Assembly: GCF_015070375.1 (NCBI RefSeq)
Contig: NZ_JADCLL010000002.1
Span: 620,001 to 684,000 of the forward strand
DNA from: Nocardioides kribbensis
GTDB taxonomy: Bacteria > Actinomycetota > Actinomycetes > Propionibacteriales > Nocardioidaceae
Direction of reading: 5' to 3'
Length of the DNA: 64,000 nt
This document shows positions 40,129-50,001 of the stretch, piece by piece. The first letter of the stretch is position 1. Every line of letters starts with the position of its first letter. The notes beneath the pieces are model-generated. The model saw nothing but the letters and a program-made list of their open reading frames with translations. It ran no database searches and was not told where the DNA came from. Made by a program: the position numbers and the translations under genes.

Positions 40129-41391
40129 TTGAGCGAGACCATCTTCACCTACGCCGCACCGGCCCTGAAGTTCGGCAGCGGGTCCTCGGCCGAGGTCGGC
40201 CACGACCTCGCCGGCTTCGGCGCGCGTCGCGTGATCCTGGTGACCGACCCCGGCCTCGCGGCCACCGGCCACCCCCAGCGCATCGCCGAGCAGGTCCGGG
40301 CGAGCGGCATCGAGGTCGTCGTCTTCGACCAGGCCCACGTCGAGCCCACCGACGAGTCGCTGCAGCTGGCGATCGACTTCGCGCGCGACGCCGGGCCCTT
40401 CGACGCCGTCGTGGCCGTGGGCGGCGGGTCGTCGATCGACACCGCCAAGGCGGTCAACCTGCTCACCACCAACCCCGGCGAGCTGATGGACTACATCAAC
40501 GCCCCCGTCGGCAAGGCGCTCGCCCCGGTCAACCGGCTGCTGCCGCTCGTCGCGGTGCCGACCACCACCGGCACCGGCAGCGAGAGCACCACCATCTGCG
40601 TGCTCGACGTGCTGAGCCTCCACGTCAAGACCGGCATCAGCCACCCCGCCCTGCGCCCCACCCTGGCCGTGGTGGACCCGCAGCTCACGCTGGGCCAGCC
40701 GTCGATGGTCACCGCCGCCTCGGGCATGGACATCCTGTGCCACGCCCTGGAGAGCTACACCGCGAAGTGGTACGCCGACTTCGACGCCAAGCGCCCCGAG
40801 CAGCGGGTGCCCTACTGCGGCGCCAACCCGATCGCCGACCTGTGGTCGGAGCGCGCGATGGGCCTGCTGGCGGGCTCCTTCCGCGCCGCGGTGGCCGACG
40901 GCACCGACCAGCTGGCGCGCGAGCAGATGGCGATGGCCGCGACCTTCGCCGGGCTGGGCTTCGGCAACGCCGGCGTGCACATCCCCCACGCCAACGCCTA
41001 CCCGATCGCCGGGCGCGTGCGCGACTACCGCCCGGCCGGCTACCCCCAGGACGAGGCGATGGTGCCGCACGGCATGGCCGTCTCGCTCACCGCGCCCGAG
41101 GCCTTCCGGTTCACCTACGAGGCCGCGCCCGAGCGCCACCTGGCCGCCGCCCGCCTGCTCGACCCCGCGGCCACCGGCACCGGCCCCGACGTCCTGCCCG
41201 ACGTCATCTCGACCCTGATGCGCGACATCGGCCTGCCCAGCGGCCTGGCCGAGGTCGGCTACGGCGACGGCGACGTCGACGACCTCGTGGGCGGAGCGCT
41301 GCAGCAGCAGCGCCTGCTCGCGACCGCGCCGCGCGAGGCGACCCCCGACGACCTGGCCGCGGTGTTCCGCGGCTCGATGGAGCACTGGTGA
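40129..41391 (+). CDS. Iron-containing alcohol dehydrogenase, hydroxyacid-oxoacid transhydrogenase (HOT)-like
   Basis: 420 residues from a TTG, six bases after AGGAGG. Group III dehydrogenase fold. Cofactor loop GGGSSIDTAKAVNLLTTNPGE and VPTTTGTGSESTTICVLDV, metal ligands in GMDILCHALES (Asp and His), IPHANAYPIAG and MVPHGMAVS (His). The long DYRPAGYPQDEAMVPHG segment and ISHPALRPTLAVVDP are characteristic of the ADHFE1/HOT branch, which oxidises 4-hydroxybutyrate while reducing 2-oxoglutarate to D-2-hydroxyglutarate. That activity is inferred from the family. The next gene, overlapping by four bases, is of the kind that reoxidises D-2-hydroxyglutarate. Confidence 0.85.
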   Translation: MSETIFTYAAPALKFGSGSSAEVGHDLAGFGARRVILVTDPGLAATGHPQRIAEQVRASGIEVVVFDQAHVEPTDESLQLAIDFARDAGPFDAVVAVGGGSSIDTAKAVNLLTTNPGELMDYINAPVGKALAPVNRLLPLVAVPTTTGTGSESTTICVLDVLSLHVKTGISHPALRPTLAVVDPQLTLGQPSMVTAASGMDILCHALESYTAKWYADFDAKRPEQRVPYCGANPIADLWSERAMGLLAGSFRAAVADGTDQLAREQMAMAATFAGLGFGNAGVHIPHANAYPIAGRVRDYRPAGYPQDEAMVPHGMAVSLTAPEAFRFTYEAAPERHLAAARLLDPAATGTGPDVLPDVISTLMRDIGLPSGLAEVGYGDGDVDDLVGGALQQQRLLATAPREATPDDLAAVFRGSMEHW

Positions 41392-44279
41392 CCCTGCACG
41401 TCCCCGACCACGCCGGCCCCGACAGCACCTCCGGGGGCACCGGGGTGGGCGACCTGCTCGGCGAGCTGCGCCGCCGGGGCGTCACCGACGTCGACGACTC
41501 GGTGCTCACCCGGGCGCTCTACTCCACCGACGCCTCGCTCTACCGCGTGCTGCCCCAGGTGGTGGCCCGGCCACGCCACACCGACGAGCTGCTCGCCGTG
41601 CTCGACGTCGCCCGGGCGACCGGCACCCCGCTGACCATGCGTGGCGCCGGCACCTCGATCGCCGGCAACGCCGTCGGTCCCGGCATCGTCGTCGACACCG
41701 CCCGCCACCTCGGGCGCGTGCTGGAGATCGACGCCGAGGCCCGCACGGCGCGCGTCGAGCCCGGCGTGGTCCACGCGACGCTGCAGCAGCAGGCCCAGGC
41801 CCAGGGCCTGCGCTTCGGCCCCGACCCCTCCACCCACACCCGCTGCACGATCGGCGGCATGATCGGCAACAACGCCTGCGGCTCGCGCGCCCTGGGCTAC
41901 GGCCGCACCTCCGACAACGTCGAGTCGCTGCGCGTGGCCTTCGGCACCGGCGAGGTCTGGTCGGGCGGCGGCGGTGCGGTGGCCGACGGCCTGGCCGCGA
42001 TCACCGACGCCAGCCTCGAGCACGTGCGCACCTCCTTCGGCCGGTTCACCCGCCAGGTCAGCGGCTACGCCATGGAGCAGCTGCTGCCGGAGAACGGTCG
42101 CCGTCTCGACCGGTTCCTCACCGGCTCGGAGGGCACCCTGGGCCTGGTGCTCGACGCCACCGTGCGGCTGGTCGTGGACGAGACCTCGCGCCAGCTGGTC
42201 GTGCTCGGCTACCCCTCGATGGTCGAGGCCGCCGACGCCGTGCCGGCCCTGCTGGCCGCCGCCGGCACCCCCGTCGACAGCCCCGCCGGCATGGAGACCG
42301 CGGGCGCCGGGCTCGTCGCCTGCGAGGGCATCGACGCCCGCATCGTCGACCTGGTGCGCGCCCGCGGCGCCGTGCCCGACCTGCCCCGCGGAGCCGGCTG
42401 GCTCTTCGTCGAGGTCACCGACCCGGGCCTGGTCGCGCCGCTGGTCGCGGTCTCCGGGGCCCTCGACCACCGCCTGGTCACCGACCCCCGCGAGGCCGCC
42501 GCGCTGTGGCGGATCCGCGAGGACGGCGCCGGCCTCGCCGCGCGGAGCACGCAGCGCCAGGCCCTCTCGGGCTGGGAGGACGCCGCCGTGCCCCCCGACC
42601 GGCTCGGGGCGTGGCTGCGCGACTTCGATGCGCTGCTGCTCGAGCACGGCCTGCAGGGCGTGCCCTACGGCCACTTCGGCGACGGCTGCGTGCACGTGCG
42701 CATCGACTTCGACTTCACCGACCGCGAGAGCGACGCCGCCGCCGGCCCGCGCCGCTTCCGGGCCTTCGTGGAGGACTGCGCCCGCGAGCTGTCGAAGCAC
42801 GGCGGCTCGCTCTCGGGCGAGCACGGCGACGGCCGCGCCCGCTCGGAGCTGCTGACCCACATGTACGACGAGGAGTCGCTGCGGCTCTTCCGCGCGGCCA
42901 AGGCCGTCTGCGACCCCGACGGCCTGCTCAACCCCGGCGTGCTGGTCGACCCCGACCCCTTCGACGCCTCCCTGCGCCCGGCCCGGCCGCGCGCGGGGGT
43001 GCGCCCGCTGCTGCGGCTGGCCCACGACGGCGGGTCCTTCGGCGACGCCGTGCACCGCTGCACCGGCGTCGGCAAGTGCGTGGCGCCCTCGGCGACCGGC
43101 GTGATGTGCCCCTCGTGGCAGGCCACCCGCGACGAGAAGGACTCCACCCGCGGCCGCGCCCGCGTGCTCCAGGAGGCCGTCGACGGCTCCTTGGTCGGCG
43201 GGCTGGGCGACCCGGCGGTCTCCGAGGCCCTCGACCTGTGCCTGGCCTGCAAGGGCTGCGCGTCGGACTGCCCGACCGGGGTCGACATGGCCACCTACAA
43301 GGCCGAGGCGCTCTTCCAGAAGTACGACGGCCCCGAGGCGACCGCGCGGCGCCCGCGCAGCCACTACCTGCTCGGTCGGCTGCCGCGGTGGGCCGCCCTG
43401 GCGGCGCCGATGGCGCCGGTGGCCAACGCGATGATGCGGCTGCGCCCGGTGGCCAGCGCCGCGCGGGCGACCGCCGGCATCGACCAGCGCCGCTCGATCC
43501 CGGCCTTCGCGCCGAGGACGCTGCGCCGCACGACCAGGGGCCGCGGCGGCGACCGGGCGCCCGACGTGTGGGTGTGGGCCGACTCCTTCACCGACCACTT
43601 CTTCCCGCGCAGCGGCCTCGCGGCCATCGAGGTGCTGGAGGCGGCCGGGCTGCGGGTGCGGGTGATCTCCGACGACGCCTGCTGCGCGCTGACCTGGATC
43701 ACCACGGGTCAGCTCGACAAGGCCCGGGCCATCATGGAGCGCACGGTGGCCACGCTCGCGCCGTACGTCGCCTCCGGGGTGCCGGTCGTCGGGCTCGAGC
43801 CGTCGTGCCTGGCCACGCTGCGCAGCGACGCGACCGAGCTGACCGCCGACCCGCGGGCCGCCGAGGTCGCCGGCGGGGTGCTGACCTTCGCCGAGCTCGC
43901 CACCCGCCTCGACCTGCCGCTGCCCGACCTCACCGGCGTCGAGGTCGTGGCCCAGCCCCACTGCCACCAGCACGCCGTGCTCGGCTGGGAGGCCGACCGC
44001 TCGCTGCTGGAGCGGGCCGGGGCCTCGGTGACGAAGGTGTCGGGCTGCTGCGGCCTGGCCGGCAACTTCGGCATGGAGAAGGGCCACTACGAGGTGTCGG
44101 TGGCCGTGGCGGAGACCCACCTGCTGCCGGCGGTGCGCTCGCACCCCGACGCCGTCGTGCTCGCCGACGGCATGTCGTGCCGGGTGCAGCTCGACGACCT
44201 CGCCGACGTGCCGACGATGCACCTGGCCGAGCTGTGGGCCTCCCGGCTGCCGGCCGGCGCCCGCGGGGACCGCGCGTGA
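41388..44279 (+). CDS. FAD-linked oxidase/Fe-S protein, D-2-hydroxyglutarate dehydrogenase-like (YdiJ type)
   Basis: 963 residues from a GTG overlapping the HOT-like stop. The N-terminal PCMH-type FAD domain contains TMRGAGTSIAGNAVGPGIVVDT and the CTIGGMIGNNACGSRALGYGRTSDNVESL block. The FAD-oxidase C domain follows with PYGHFGDGCVHVRIDFDF (metal ligands) and SGEHGDGRARSELL. A ferredoxin-like part then has CTGVGKC...MCPSW and the CLACKGCASDCP cluster motif. The C-terminal CCG domains include SDDACCAL and VSGCCGLAGNFGMEKGHYEVS. This is the YdiJ architecture; E. coli YdiJ oxidises D-2-hydroxyglutarate. The stop overlaps the start of the microprotein gene. Confidence 0.9.
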   Translation: MTLHVPDHAGPDSTSGGTGVGDLLGELRRRGVTDVDDSVLTRALYSTDASLYRVLPQVVARPRHTDELLAVLDVARATGTPLTMRGAGTSIAGNAVGPGIVVDTARHLGRVLEIDAEARTARVEPGVVHATLQQQAQAQGLRFGPDPSTHTRCTIGGMIGNNACGSRALGYGRTSDNVESLRVAFGTGEVWSGGGGAVADGLAAITDASLEHVRTSFGRFTRQVSGYAMEQLLPENGRRLDRFLTGSEGTLGLVLDATVRLVVDETSRQLVVLGYPSMVEAADAVPALLAAAGTPVDSPAGMETAGAGLVACEGIDARIVDLVRARGAVPDLPRGAGWLFVEVTDPGLVAPLVAVSGALDHRLVTDPREAAALWRIREDGAGLAARSTQRQALSGWEDAAVPPDRLGAWLRDFDALLLEHGLQGVPYGHFGDGCVHVRIDFDFTDRESDAAAGPRRFRAFVEDCARELSKHGGSLSGEHGDGRARSELLTHMYDEESLRLFRAAKAVCDPDGLLNPGVLVDPDPFDASLRPARPRAGVRPLLRLAHDGGSFGDAVHRCTGVGKCVAPSATGVMCPSWQATRDEKDSTRGRARVLQEAVDGSLVGGLGDPAVSEALDLCLACKGCASDCPTGVDMATYKAEALFQKYDGPEATARRPRSHYLLGRLPRWAALAAPMAPVANAMMRLRPVASAARATAGIDQRRSIPAFAPRTLRRTTRGRGGDRAPDVWVWADSFTDHFFPRSGLAAIEVLEAAGLRVRVISDDACCALTWITTGQLDKARAIMERTVATLAPYVASGVPVVGLEPSCLATLRSDATELTADPRAAEVAGGVLTFAELATRLDLPLPDLTGVEVVAQPHCHQHAVLGWEADRSLLERAGASVTKVSGCCGLAGNFGMEKGHYEVSVAVAETHLLPAVRSHPDAVVLADGMSCRVQLDDLADVPTMHLAELWASRLPAGARGDRA

Positions 44280-44365
44280 GCCCCCGCCAGCGCCGCTGGA
44301 TCATCCCGGTCGCCCTCGCCGCGCTGCTGCTCATCGTGGTCGTGACCTCGGTCCTCGACCGGTGA
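44276..44365 (+). CDS. 29-residue single-helix membrane microprotein
   Basis: Reads MSPRQRRWIIPVALAALLLI then VVVTSVLDR. A basic N-terminus (RQRRW) and one hydrophobic helix predict an N-in, C-out inner-membrane peptide. The GTG start shares four bases with the stop of the FAD/Fe-S gene, and its own stop shares four bases with the GTG of the methyltransferase gene, so it fits exactly between two coupled genes. That fit is the main evidence that it is translated. Function unknown; an anchor or regulator of the preceding dehydrogenase is a guess. Confidence 0.6.
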   Translation: MSPRQRRWIIPVALAALLLIVVVTSVLDR

Positions 44366-45594
44366 GCGGCGCGACGGGAGGGGCCCTGGAGGAGGCGCTC
44401 GCGCGCCTGCGGGCGCCGCTGCTCGACCCCGAGCGGCTCGTGCGCGCGGTCGCGTCGGGCCGGCGCAAGGGCCAGGAGCCGCCGCGGTGGCGGCGCCTCG
44501 AGCTGCGCCACGTCGACCTCAAGGCCGGGCCCCACCTGCAGGTCACGGCCTACGACGCCACGCAGGCCCACACCTCCAACCACGCCCTCGCCGGCGCCGA
44601 CGCCGCCGACGCCCTCGACGCGCTGCTGGCGCTGCCCTTCGGCAACTGGCACGTCGAGACCACGACCGAGACGGTGCAACTGCGGGTGACCAAGAAGCTC
44701 GACGCCGTCGTGCACACCGCGCGCCGTGCCGAGGCCGTCGCGGTCGACCGCGCCCACGACCGCGACAAGCCCCGGCTGCTGGCCGAGGACGACCCCGTCT
44801 TCCGCGAGCTCGGCCTGACCGACGCCCAGGGCCGGCTCAAGCCCACCCGACAGGCGAAGTACCGCCAGGTCGAGGAGTTCCTCCGGCTGCTCGACGCCTC
44901 GATCACCGAGGCCCGGGCCAAGGGCCACCTGCGCCGGCCGACGCCCGAGGACCCGCTGCGGATCGTCGACCTCGGCTGCGGCAACGCCTACCTCACCTTC
45001 GCCGCCCAGCGCTTCCTCACCGCCACCCGCGGGCTGCCGGTGGTCGTCACGGGGGCCGACGTCAAGGAGCAGTCGCGCGAGCACAACAGCGCCGTGGCCG
45101 CCCGCCTCGGCGTCGACGCGGAGTTCGTGGTCGGCTCGATCGCCGACGTCGAGCTCCCGCAGCCGCCCGACGTGGTGCTGGCGCTGCACGCCTGCGACAC
45201 CGCCACCGACGAGGCGCTGGCGCGGACCGTGGGCTGGGAGGCGCCGCTGGTGCTCGCCGCGCCCTGCTGCCACCACGACGTCGCCGCCCAGCTGCGACGC
45301 CTGCCCACCCCGGCGCCCTGGGCGATGCTCACCCGCCACGGCATCCTGCGCGAGCGCCTCGCCGACACCCTCACCGACGGCCTGCGCGCCTCGCTGCTGC
45401 GCCAGCGCGGCTACCGCGTCGACGTCGTGCAGTTCGTGGAGAGCCAGCACACCCCGCGCAACACCATGCTGCGCGCCGTGCGCACCGGCGGCGAGGCCCC
45501 CGAGGCGCGCGAGGAGTACGACGAGCTCGTGGGCGCCTGGGGCGTCCGGCCCCGCCTCGCCGAGCTGCTCGAGGCCGACCGGGCCGGTGCGTGA
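44362..45594 (+). CDS. METTL25-like SAM-dependent methyltransferase
   Basis: 410 residues from a GTG in the overlap with the microprotein. The methyltransferase core (Methyltransf_32 type) is in the second half: IVDLGCGNAYLTFAAQRFL is motif I, TGADVKEQSREHN motif II, VVLALHACDTATDEAL motif IV, then APCCHHDVAAQL with the paired cysteines and histidines typical of the METTL25/RRNAD1 group. The N-terminal 200 residues include a conserved-looking RQAKYRQVEEFLRLLD. The target is unknown for bacterial members. Confidence 0.82.
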   Translation: MSGATGGALEEALARLRAPLLDPERLVRAVASGRRKGQEPPRWRRLELRHVDLKAGPHLQVTAYDATQAHTSNHALAGADAADALDALLALPFGNWHVETTTETVQLRVTKKLDAVVHTARRAEAVAVDRAHDRDKPRLLAEDDPVFRELGLTDAQGRLKPTRQAKYRQVEEFLRLLDASITEARAKGHLRRPTPEDPLRIVDLGCGNAYLTFAAQRFLTATRGLPVVVTGADVKEQSREHNSAVAARLGVDAEFVVGSIADVELPQPPDVVLALHACDTATDEALARTVGWEAPLVLAAPCCHHDVAAQLRRLPTPAPWAMLTRHGILRERLADTLTDGLRASLLRQRGYRVDVVQFVESQHTPRNTMLRAVRTGGEAPEAREEYDELVGAWGVRPRLAELLEADRAGA

Positions 45595-46597
45595 GCGCGT
45601 GATCGACGGGTTGCTCGCCGCAGCGGTCGCGCTGCCCTTCGCCGTGGGCCTCGGGGTCGGGCCGGGCGGACCCGACGCCGAGGTCGCCTTCGCCTTCCGC
45701 GACCCTGCTGTGGTCGAGTCGAGCGGGCTCGTCGCCCGCGACGGGCTCGTGCTCACCACCAACGACTCCGGCGACACCGGGCGGGTCTTCGCCGTCGACC
45801 CCGCCACGGGCCGCACCGTGGGCGTCACCACCTGGAGCCAGGACCCCGTCGACGTCGAGGCGCTCGCCCCCGCCGACGGGCCCGGCGCGCGACCCGGCGA
45901 GGTCTGGGTCGGCGACATCGGCGACAACCCCGGCGAGCGGACCTCGGTGTCGGTGACCCGCGTGGCCGTGGGCCGGGGCACGCTGGGGGCCGCGGGCACG
46001 ACGTACGAGCTGGTCTACCCCGACGGTGGGCAGGACGCCGAGACGCTGCTGGTGGAGCCGCGCAGCGGGCGGCTGCTGGTGGCCTCCAAGGCCTTCCTGG
46101 GCGGCACGCTCTACCGCGCCCCGGCGCGGCTCTCGCCCGACGCCCCCAACCGGCTCGAGCCGGTCGGGTCGGTGCTGTCGATCGCCACCGACGGCGCCTT
46201 CTTCCCCGACGGTCGCCACCTCGTGGTGCGCGGCTACGGCGGCGCGGTCGTCTACGCCTGGCCCTCGATGGAGGAGGTCGCCGACCTCGACCTGCCCACG
46301 CAGCAGCAGGGCGAGGGGATCGCGGTCGACGAGGACGGGCGGGTGCTGCTCTCCAGCGAGGGGCAGTACGCCGAGGTGCTGGAGCTCGACCTGCCCGCGG
46401 ACGTGCGGGCCGTCGTCGACGGCACGGGCGCCGACCGGGCCGACCGGGCCGGACGGGAGGCCGGGCGCGACCCCGACCTCGTCACCGAGACCGACACCGC
46501 GGAGCTGACCCTGATCACCGGCTGGATGCTCGGGGGCGCACTGGCGGTGCTGGGCCTGCTGGTGGGGCTCGTGGTGCTGCTGCTCCGTCGCCGCTGA
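45587..46597 (+). CDS. Surface-anchored beta-propeller-like protein
   Basis: 336 residues. It starts at GTG 45587 (8-nt overlap with the methyltransferase) or 45599. An N-terminal signal-like helix (GLLAAAVALPFAVGLGVG) leads to an extracytoplasmic domain with recurring beta-strand units (VFAVDPATGRTVG, LLVEPRSGRLLVASKAF, AVDEDGRVLLSSEGQ), and the protein ends in a helix plus RRR (WMLGGALAVLGLLVGLVVLLL). The pattern DSGDTGRVFAVD and VDVEALA is seen in uncharacterised propeller proteins. Probably membrane-anchored, facing outward. No catalytic motif recognised. Confidence 0.68.
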   Translation: MRERVIDGLLAAAVALPFAVGLGVGPGGPDAEVAFAFRDPAVVESSGLVARDGLVLTTNDSGDTGRVFAVDPATGRTVGVTTWSQDPVDVEALAPADGPGARPGEVWVGDIGDNPGERTSVSVTRVAVGRGTLGAAGTTYELVYPDGGQDAETLLVEPRSGRLLVASKAFLGGTLYRAPARLSPDAPNRLEPVGSVLSIATDGAFFPDGRHLVVRGYGGAVVYAWPSMEEVADLDLPTQQQGEGIAVDEDGRVLLSSEGQYAEVLELDLPADVRAVVDGTGADRADRAGREAGRDPDLVTETDTAELTLITGWMLGGALAVLGLLVGLVVLLLRRR

Positions 46598-46625
46598 GGG
46601 TGAGCCGCGGTGGCGGTGGCGCTCC

Positions 46626-46637
46626 TAGTCTCGGGCC
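46626..46637 (+). promoter_or_regulatory. Leaderless-type promoter of topoisomerase IB
   Basis: TAGTCT (46626-46631), six bases, ATG at 46638. Confidence 0.5.
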
Positions 46638-47642
46638 ATGGTCCGCCTGCGCCGCACCTCGCCCGACCAGCCGGGGTGGACGCGTCGTCGCGCGGGCAGT
46701 GGCTTCAGCTACCTCGACGCGGCCGGTGACCGGCTGCCGGCCGACGACGTCCAGCGGGTGCGCGACCTGGTGATCCCGCCGGCCTGGCAGGACGTCTGGA
46801 TCACCCCCCACGCCAACGGCCACCTGCAGGCGGTCGGCACCGACGAGGCCGGGCGCCGGCAGTACCTCTACCACCCCGAGTGGCGCACCCGGCGCGACGC
46901 GGAGAAGTTCGACCGGATGCTGGAGTTCGGGAAGGCCCTGACCCGCGCCCGCGAGCTGGTGGTGGCCGACCTCGGCCGCGAGGGCATGCCTCTCGAGCGC
47001 GCCTGCGCCGCCGCCGTGCGGCTGATCGACCTGGGCTACTTCCGCATCGGCAACGACGTCTACGCCGACACCAACGGCAGCTTCGGGCTCACCACCCTCG
47101 AGCGGCGCCACGTGCGCCGGCGCCAGGAGCAGCTGGTGTTCACCTTCGTGGGCAAGTCGGGGGTGTCCCACGAGATCCGCATCGACGACGCCGTGGTCAT
47201 CGAGGCGATCGAGGTGATGCGTCGCCGCCGCGGCCAGGACCTGCGGCTGCTGTCGTACAAGACGGGGCGCTCGTGGCGCTCGGTGCTGCCCGAGCTGGTC
47301 AACGAGTACGTGCGCTCCTCGACGGGGATCGAGGCCACGGCCAAGGACTTCCGCACCTGGCACGCCACCGTGCTGGCCGCGGCGGCGCTGGCCGAGACCC
47401 CCGAGCACGGGGAGACCCGGGCCTCGCAGAAGCGAGCGGTCTCGGGGGCGATGAAGGAGGTCTCCTCCTTCCTCGGCAACACCCCCACGCTGGCGCGCTC
47501 CTCCTACGTCGACCCCCGTGTGGTCGAGGCCTACGAGGACGGCCGCACCATCGTCGGCACCACCCGCCGCCACCACGACAGCCCCGACGTGCGGCAGGCC
47601 GCCCTGGAGCGTGCGACCCTGAGGTTGATCAAGGAGAGCTGA
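46638..47642 (+). CDS. DNA topoisomerase IB
   Basis: 334 residues. Poxvirus-type type IB topoisomerase found in some bacteria. N-terminal domain: IPPAWQDVWITPHANGHLQAVGTDEAGRRQYLYH. Catalytic domain: RIGNDVYADTNGSFGLTTL with the first catalytic arginine, VGKSGVSH with the lysine, KDFRTWHATV with the second arginine and histidine, and the nucleophile Tyr290 in ARSSYVDPRV. All catalytic residues are present. It relaxes supercoils through a 3'-phosphotyrosyl intermediate. Length and order match bacterial members. Confidence 0.93.
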   Translation: MVRLRRTSPDQPGWTRRRAGSGFSYLDAAGDRLPADDVQRVRDLVIPPAWQDVWITPHANGHLQAVGTDEAGRRQYLYHPEWRTRRDAEKFDRMLEFGKALTRARELVVADLGREGMPLERACAAAVRLIDLGYFRIGNDVYADTNGSFGLTTLERRHVRRRQEQLVFTFVGKSGVSHEIRIDDAVVIEAIEVMRRRRGQDLRLLSYKTGRSWRSVLPELVNEYVRSSTGIEATAKDFRTWHATVLAAAALAETPEHGETRASQKRAVSGAMKEVSSFLGNTPTLARSSYVDPRVVEAYEDGRTIVGTTRRHHDSPDVRQAALERATLRLIKES

Positions 47643-47707
47643 GCCCCCCGTCGGGAGGCCGCTCCTGGTCGACCGTCCCGGCTCCCGGGGCGGCAGGACG
47701 GAGCACC

Positions 47708-48205
47708 ATGCAGCTCAACGTCGTCGAGGGCGACCTCACCACCCAGCGCGTCGACGCGGTCGTCAACGCCGCCAGCACCGCGATGCGCGGCGGGGGAGGC
47801 GTCGACGGCGCCCTCCACCGCGTCGGCGGGCCCGCCGTGCTCGCCGACTGCGTCGCGCGCTTCCCCGACGGGCTGGCCACCGGCGACGCCGGCTGGACCA
47901 CCGCCGGCGACCTGCCGGCGCGGTGGATCATCCACGTCGTGGGTCCCGACCGCGCGGCGGGCCAGACCGACCGCGGCCTGCTCGAGTCCTGCTATCGCCG
48001 CGCGCTCGAGGTCGCCGACGAGCTCGGAGTGCGCACGATGGCCTTCCCGCTGGTCGGCGCCGGGGTCTACGGCTGGCCGCGCGCCGACGCCGTGGCCGCG
48101 GCGATCGAGACCCTGCGCGAGACCCCGACGCAGGTGGAGACGGCCACCATCGTCGCCTTCGGCCGCACGGCCTACGTCGACGTGCGCTCGGTGCTGGGCC
48201 GCTAG
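47708..48205 (+). CDS. Macrodomain protein (ADP-ribose hydrolase-like)
   Basis: 165 residues, ATG preceded by ACGGAG. Macrodomain signatures are NVVEGDLTTQRVDAVVNAASTAMRGGGGVDGALHRVGG (ADP-ribose-binding loop 1, MacroD-like) and AFPLVGAGVYGWPRADAVAAAIETL (loop 2). MacroD enzymes remove ADP-ribose from proteins or hydrolyse O-acetyl-ADP-ribose. The usual NANN of MacroD reads NAAS here, so the catalytic Asn is not obvious and activity should not be assumed. Confidence 0.88.
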   Translation: MQLNVVEGDLTTQRVDAVVNAASTAMRGGGGVDGALHRVGGPAVLADCVARFPDGLATGDAGWTTAGDLPARWIIHVVGPDRAAGQTDRGLLESCYRRALEVADELGVRTMAFPLVGAGVYGWPRADAVAAAIETLRETPTQVETATIVAFGRTAYVDVRSVLGR

Positions 48206-48215
48206 GCGCGTCTGC

Positions 48216-49400
<1,185 letters not shown>

Positions 49401-49449
49401 TCACCGCGCCACCCCCGGCCCCTCGCGCCGCCAACCCTCGGGAGAGCCC

Positions 49450-50001
49450 GTGACCCAGCCCGTGACCCCGCCTGCGACCCACGACGGGACCCCCACCCCG
49501 AGCCCCCACGACCTCGAGCTCGTGCGCGTGCCGGCCGACCACCCCGACGCGGTGCGGCTCGTCGAGGAGGTCCAGGCCGAGTACGTCGCGCGCTACGGCT
49601 CGCCCGACGCCAGCCCCTTCGACCAGGAGGTCTTCGCGCTGCCCTCGGGCGCCTTCTTCGTGGGCTACCTCGACGGCGACGCCGTCGCCACCGGCGCCTG
49701 GCGCCGCAGCCCGGTGGAGGCGCTGGGGTCCTCGGTCACCGCCGAGGTCAAGCGGATGTACGTCGTGCCGCGCGCCCAGCGCCGGGGCCTGGCCCGCCGG
49801 ATGCTGGCCCACCTCGAGGCCACCGCGGCCGAGGCCGGCGTGGAGGTGCTGGTGCTGGAGACCGGCACGCTGCAGCCCGAGGCGATCGCGCTCTACACCT
49901 CGGCGGGCTACGTGCCGGTGCCCGGCTTCGGCCACTACCGCGACTCGCCGCTCTCGCGCTGCTTCGCCACCGACCTGCGCGGGCGCGCCACCACGAGGTA
50001 G
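49450..50001 (+). CDS. GNAT family N-acetyltransferase
   Basis: 183 residues from a GTG with GGGAGAG upstream. Acetyl-CoA-binding core: VKRMYVVPRAQRRGLARRMLAHLEATAAEAG contains the R/Q-X-X-G-X-G/A loop (QRRGLA), followed by VLVLETGTLQPEAIALYTSAGYVPVPGFGHY, the C-terminal GNAT strands. The acceptor amine is unknown. Its last 67 nt overlap the end of the convergent methyltransferase gene. Confidence 0.88.
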   Translation: MTQPVTPPATHDGTPTPSPHDLELVRVPADHPDAVRLVEEVQAEYVARYGSPDASPFDQEVFALPSGAFFVGYLDGDAVATGAWRRSPVEALGSSVTAEVKRMYVVPRAQRRGLARRMLAHLEATAAEAGVEVLVLETGTLQPEAIALYTSAGYVPVPGFGHYRDSPLSRCFATDLRGRATTR

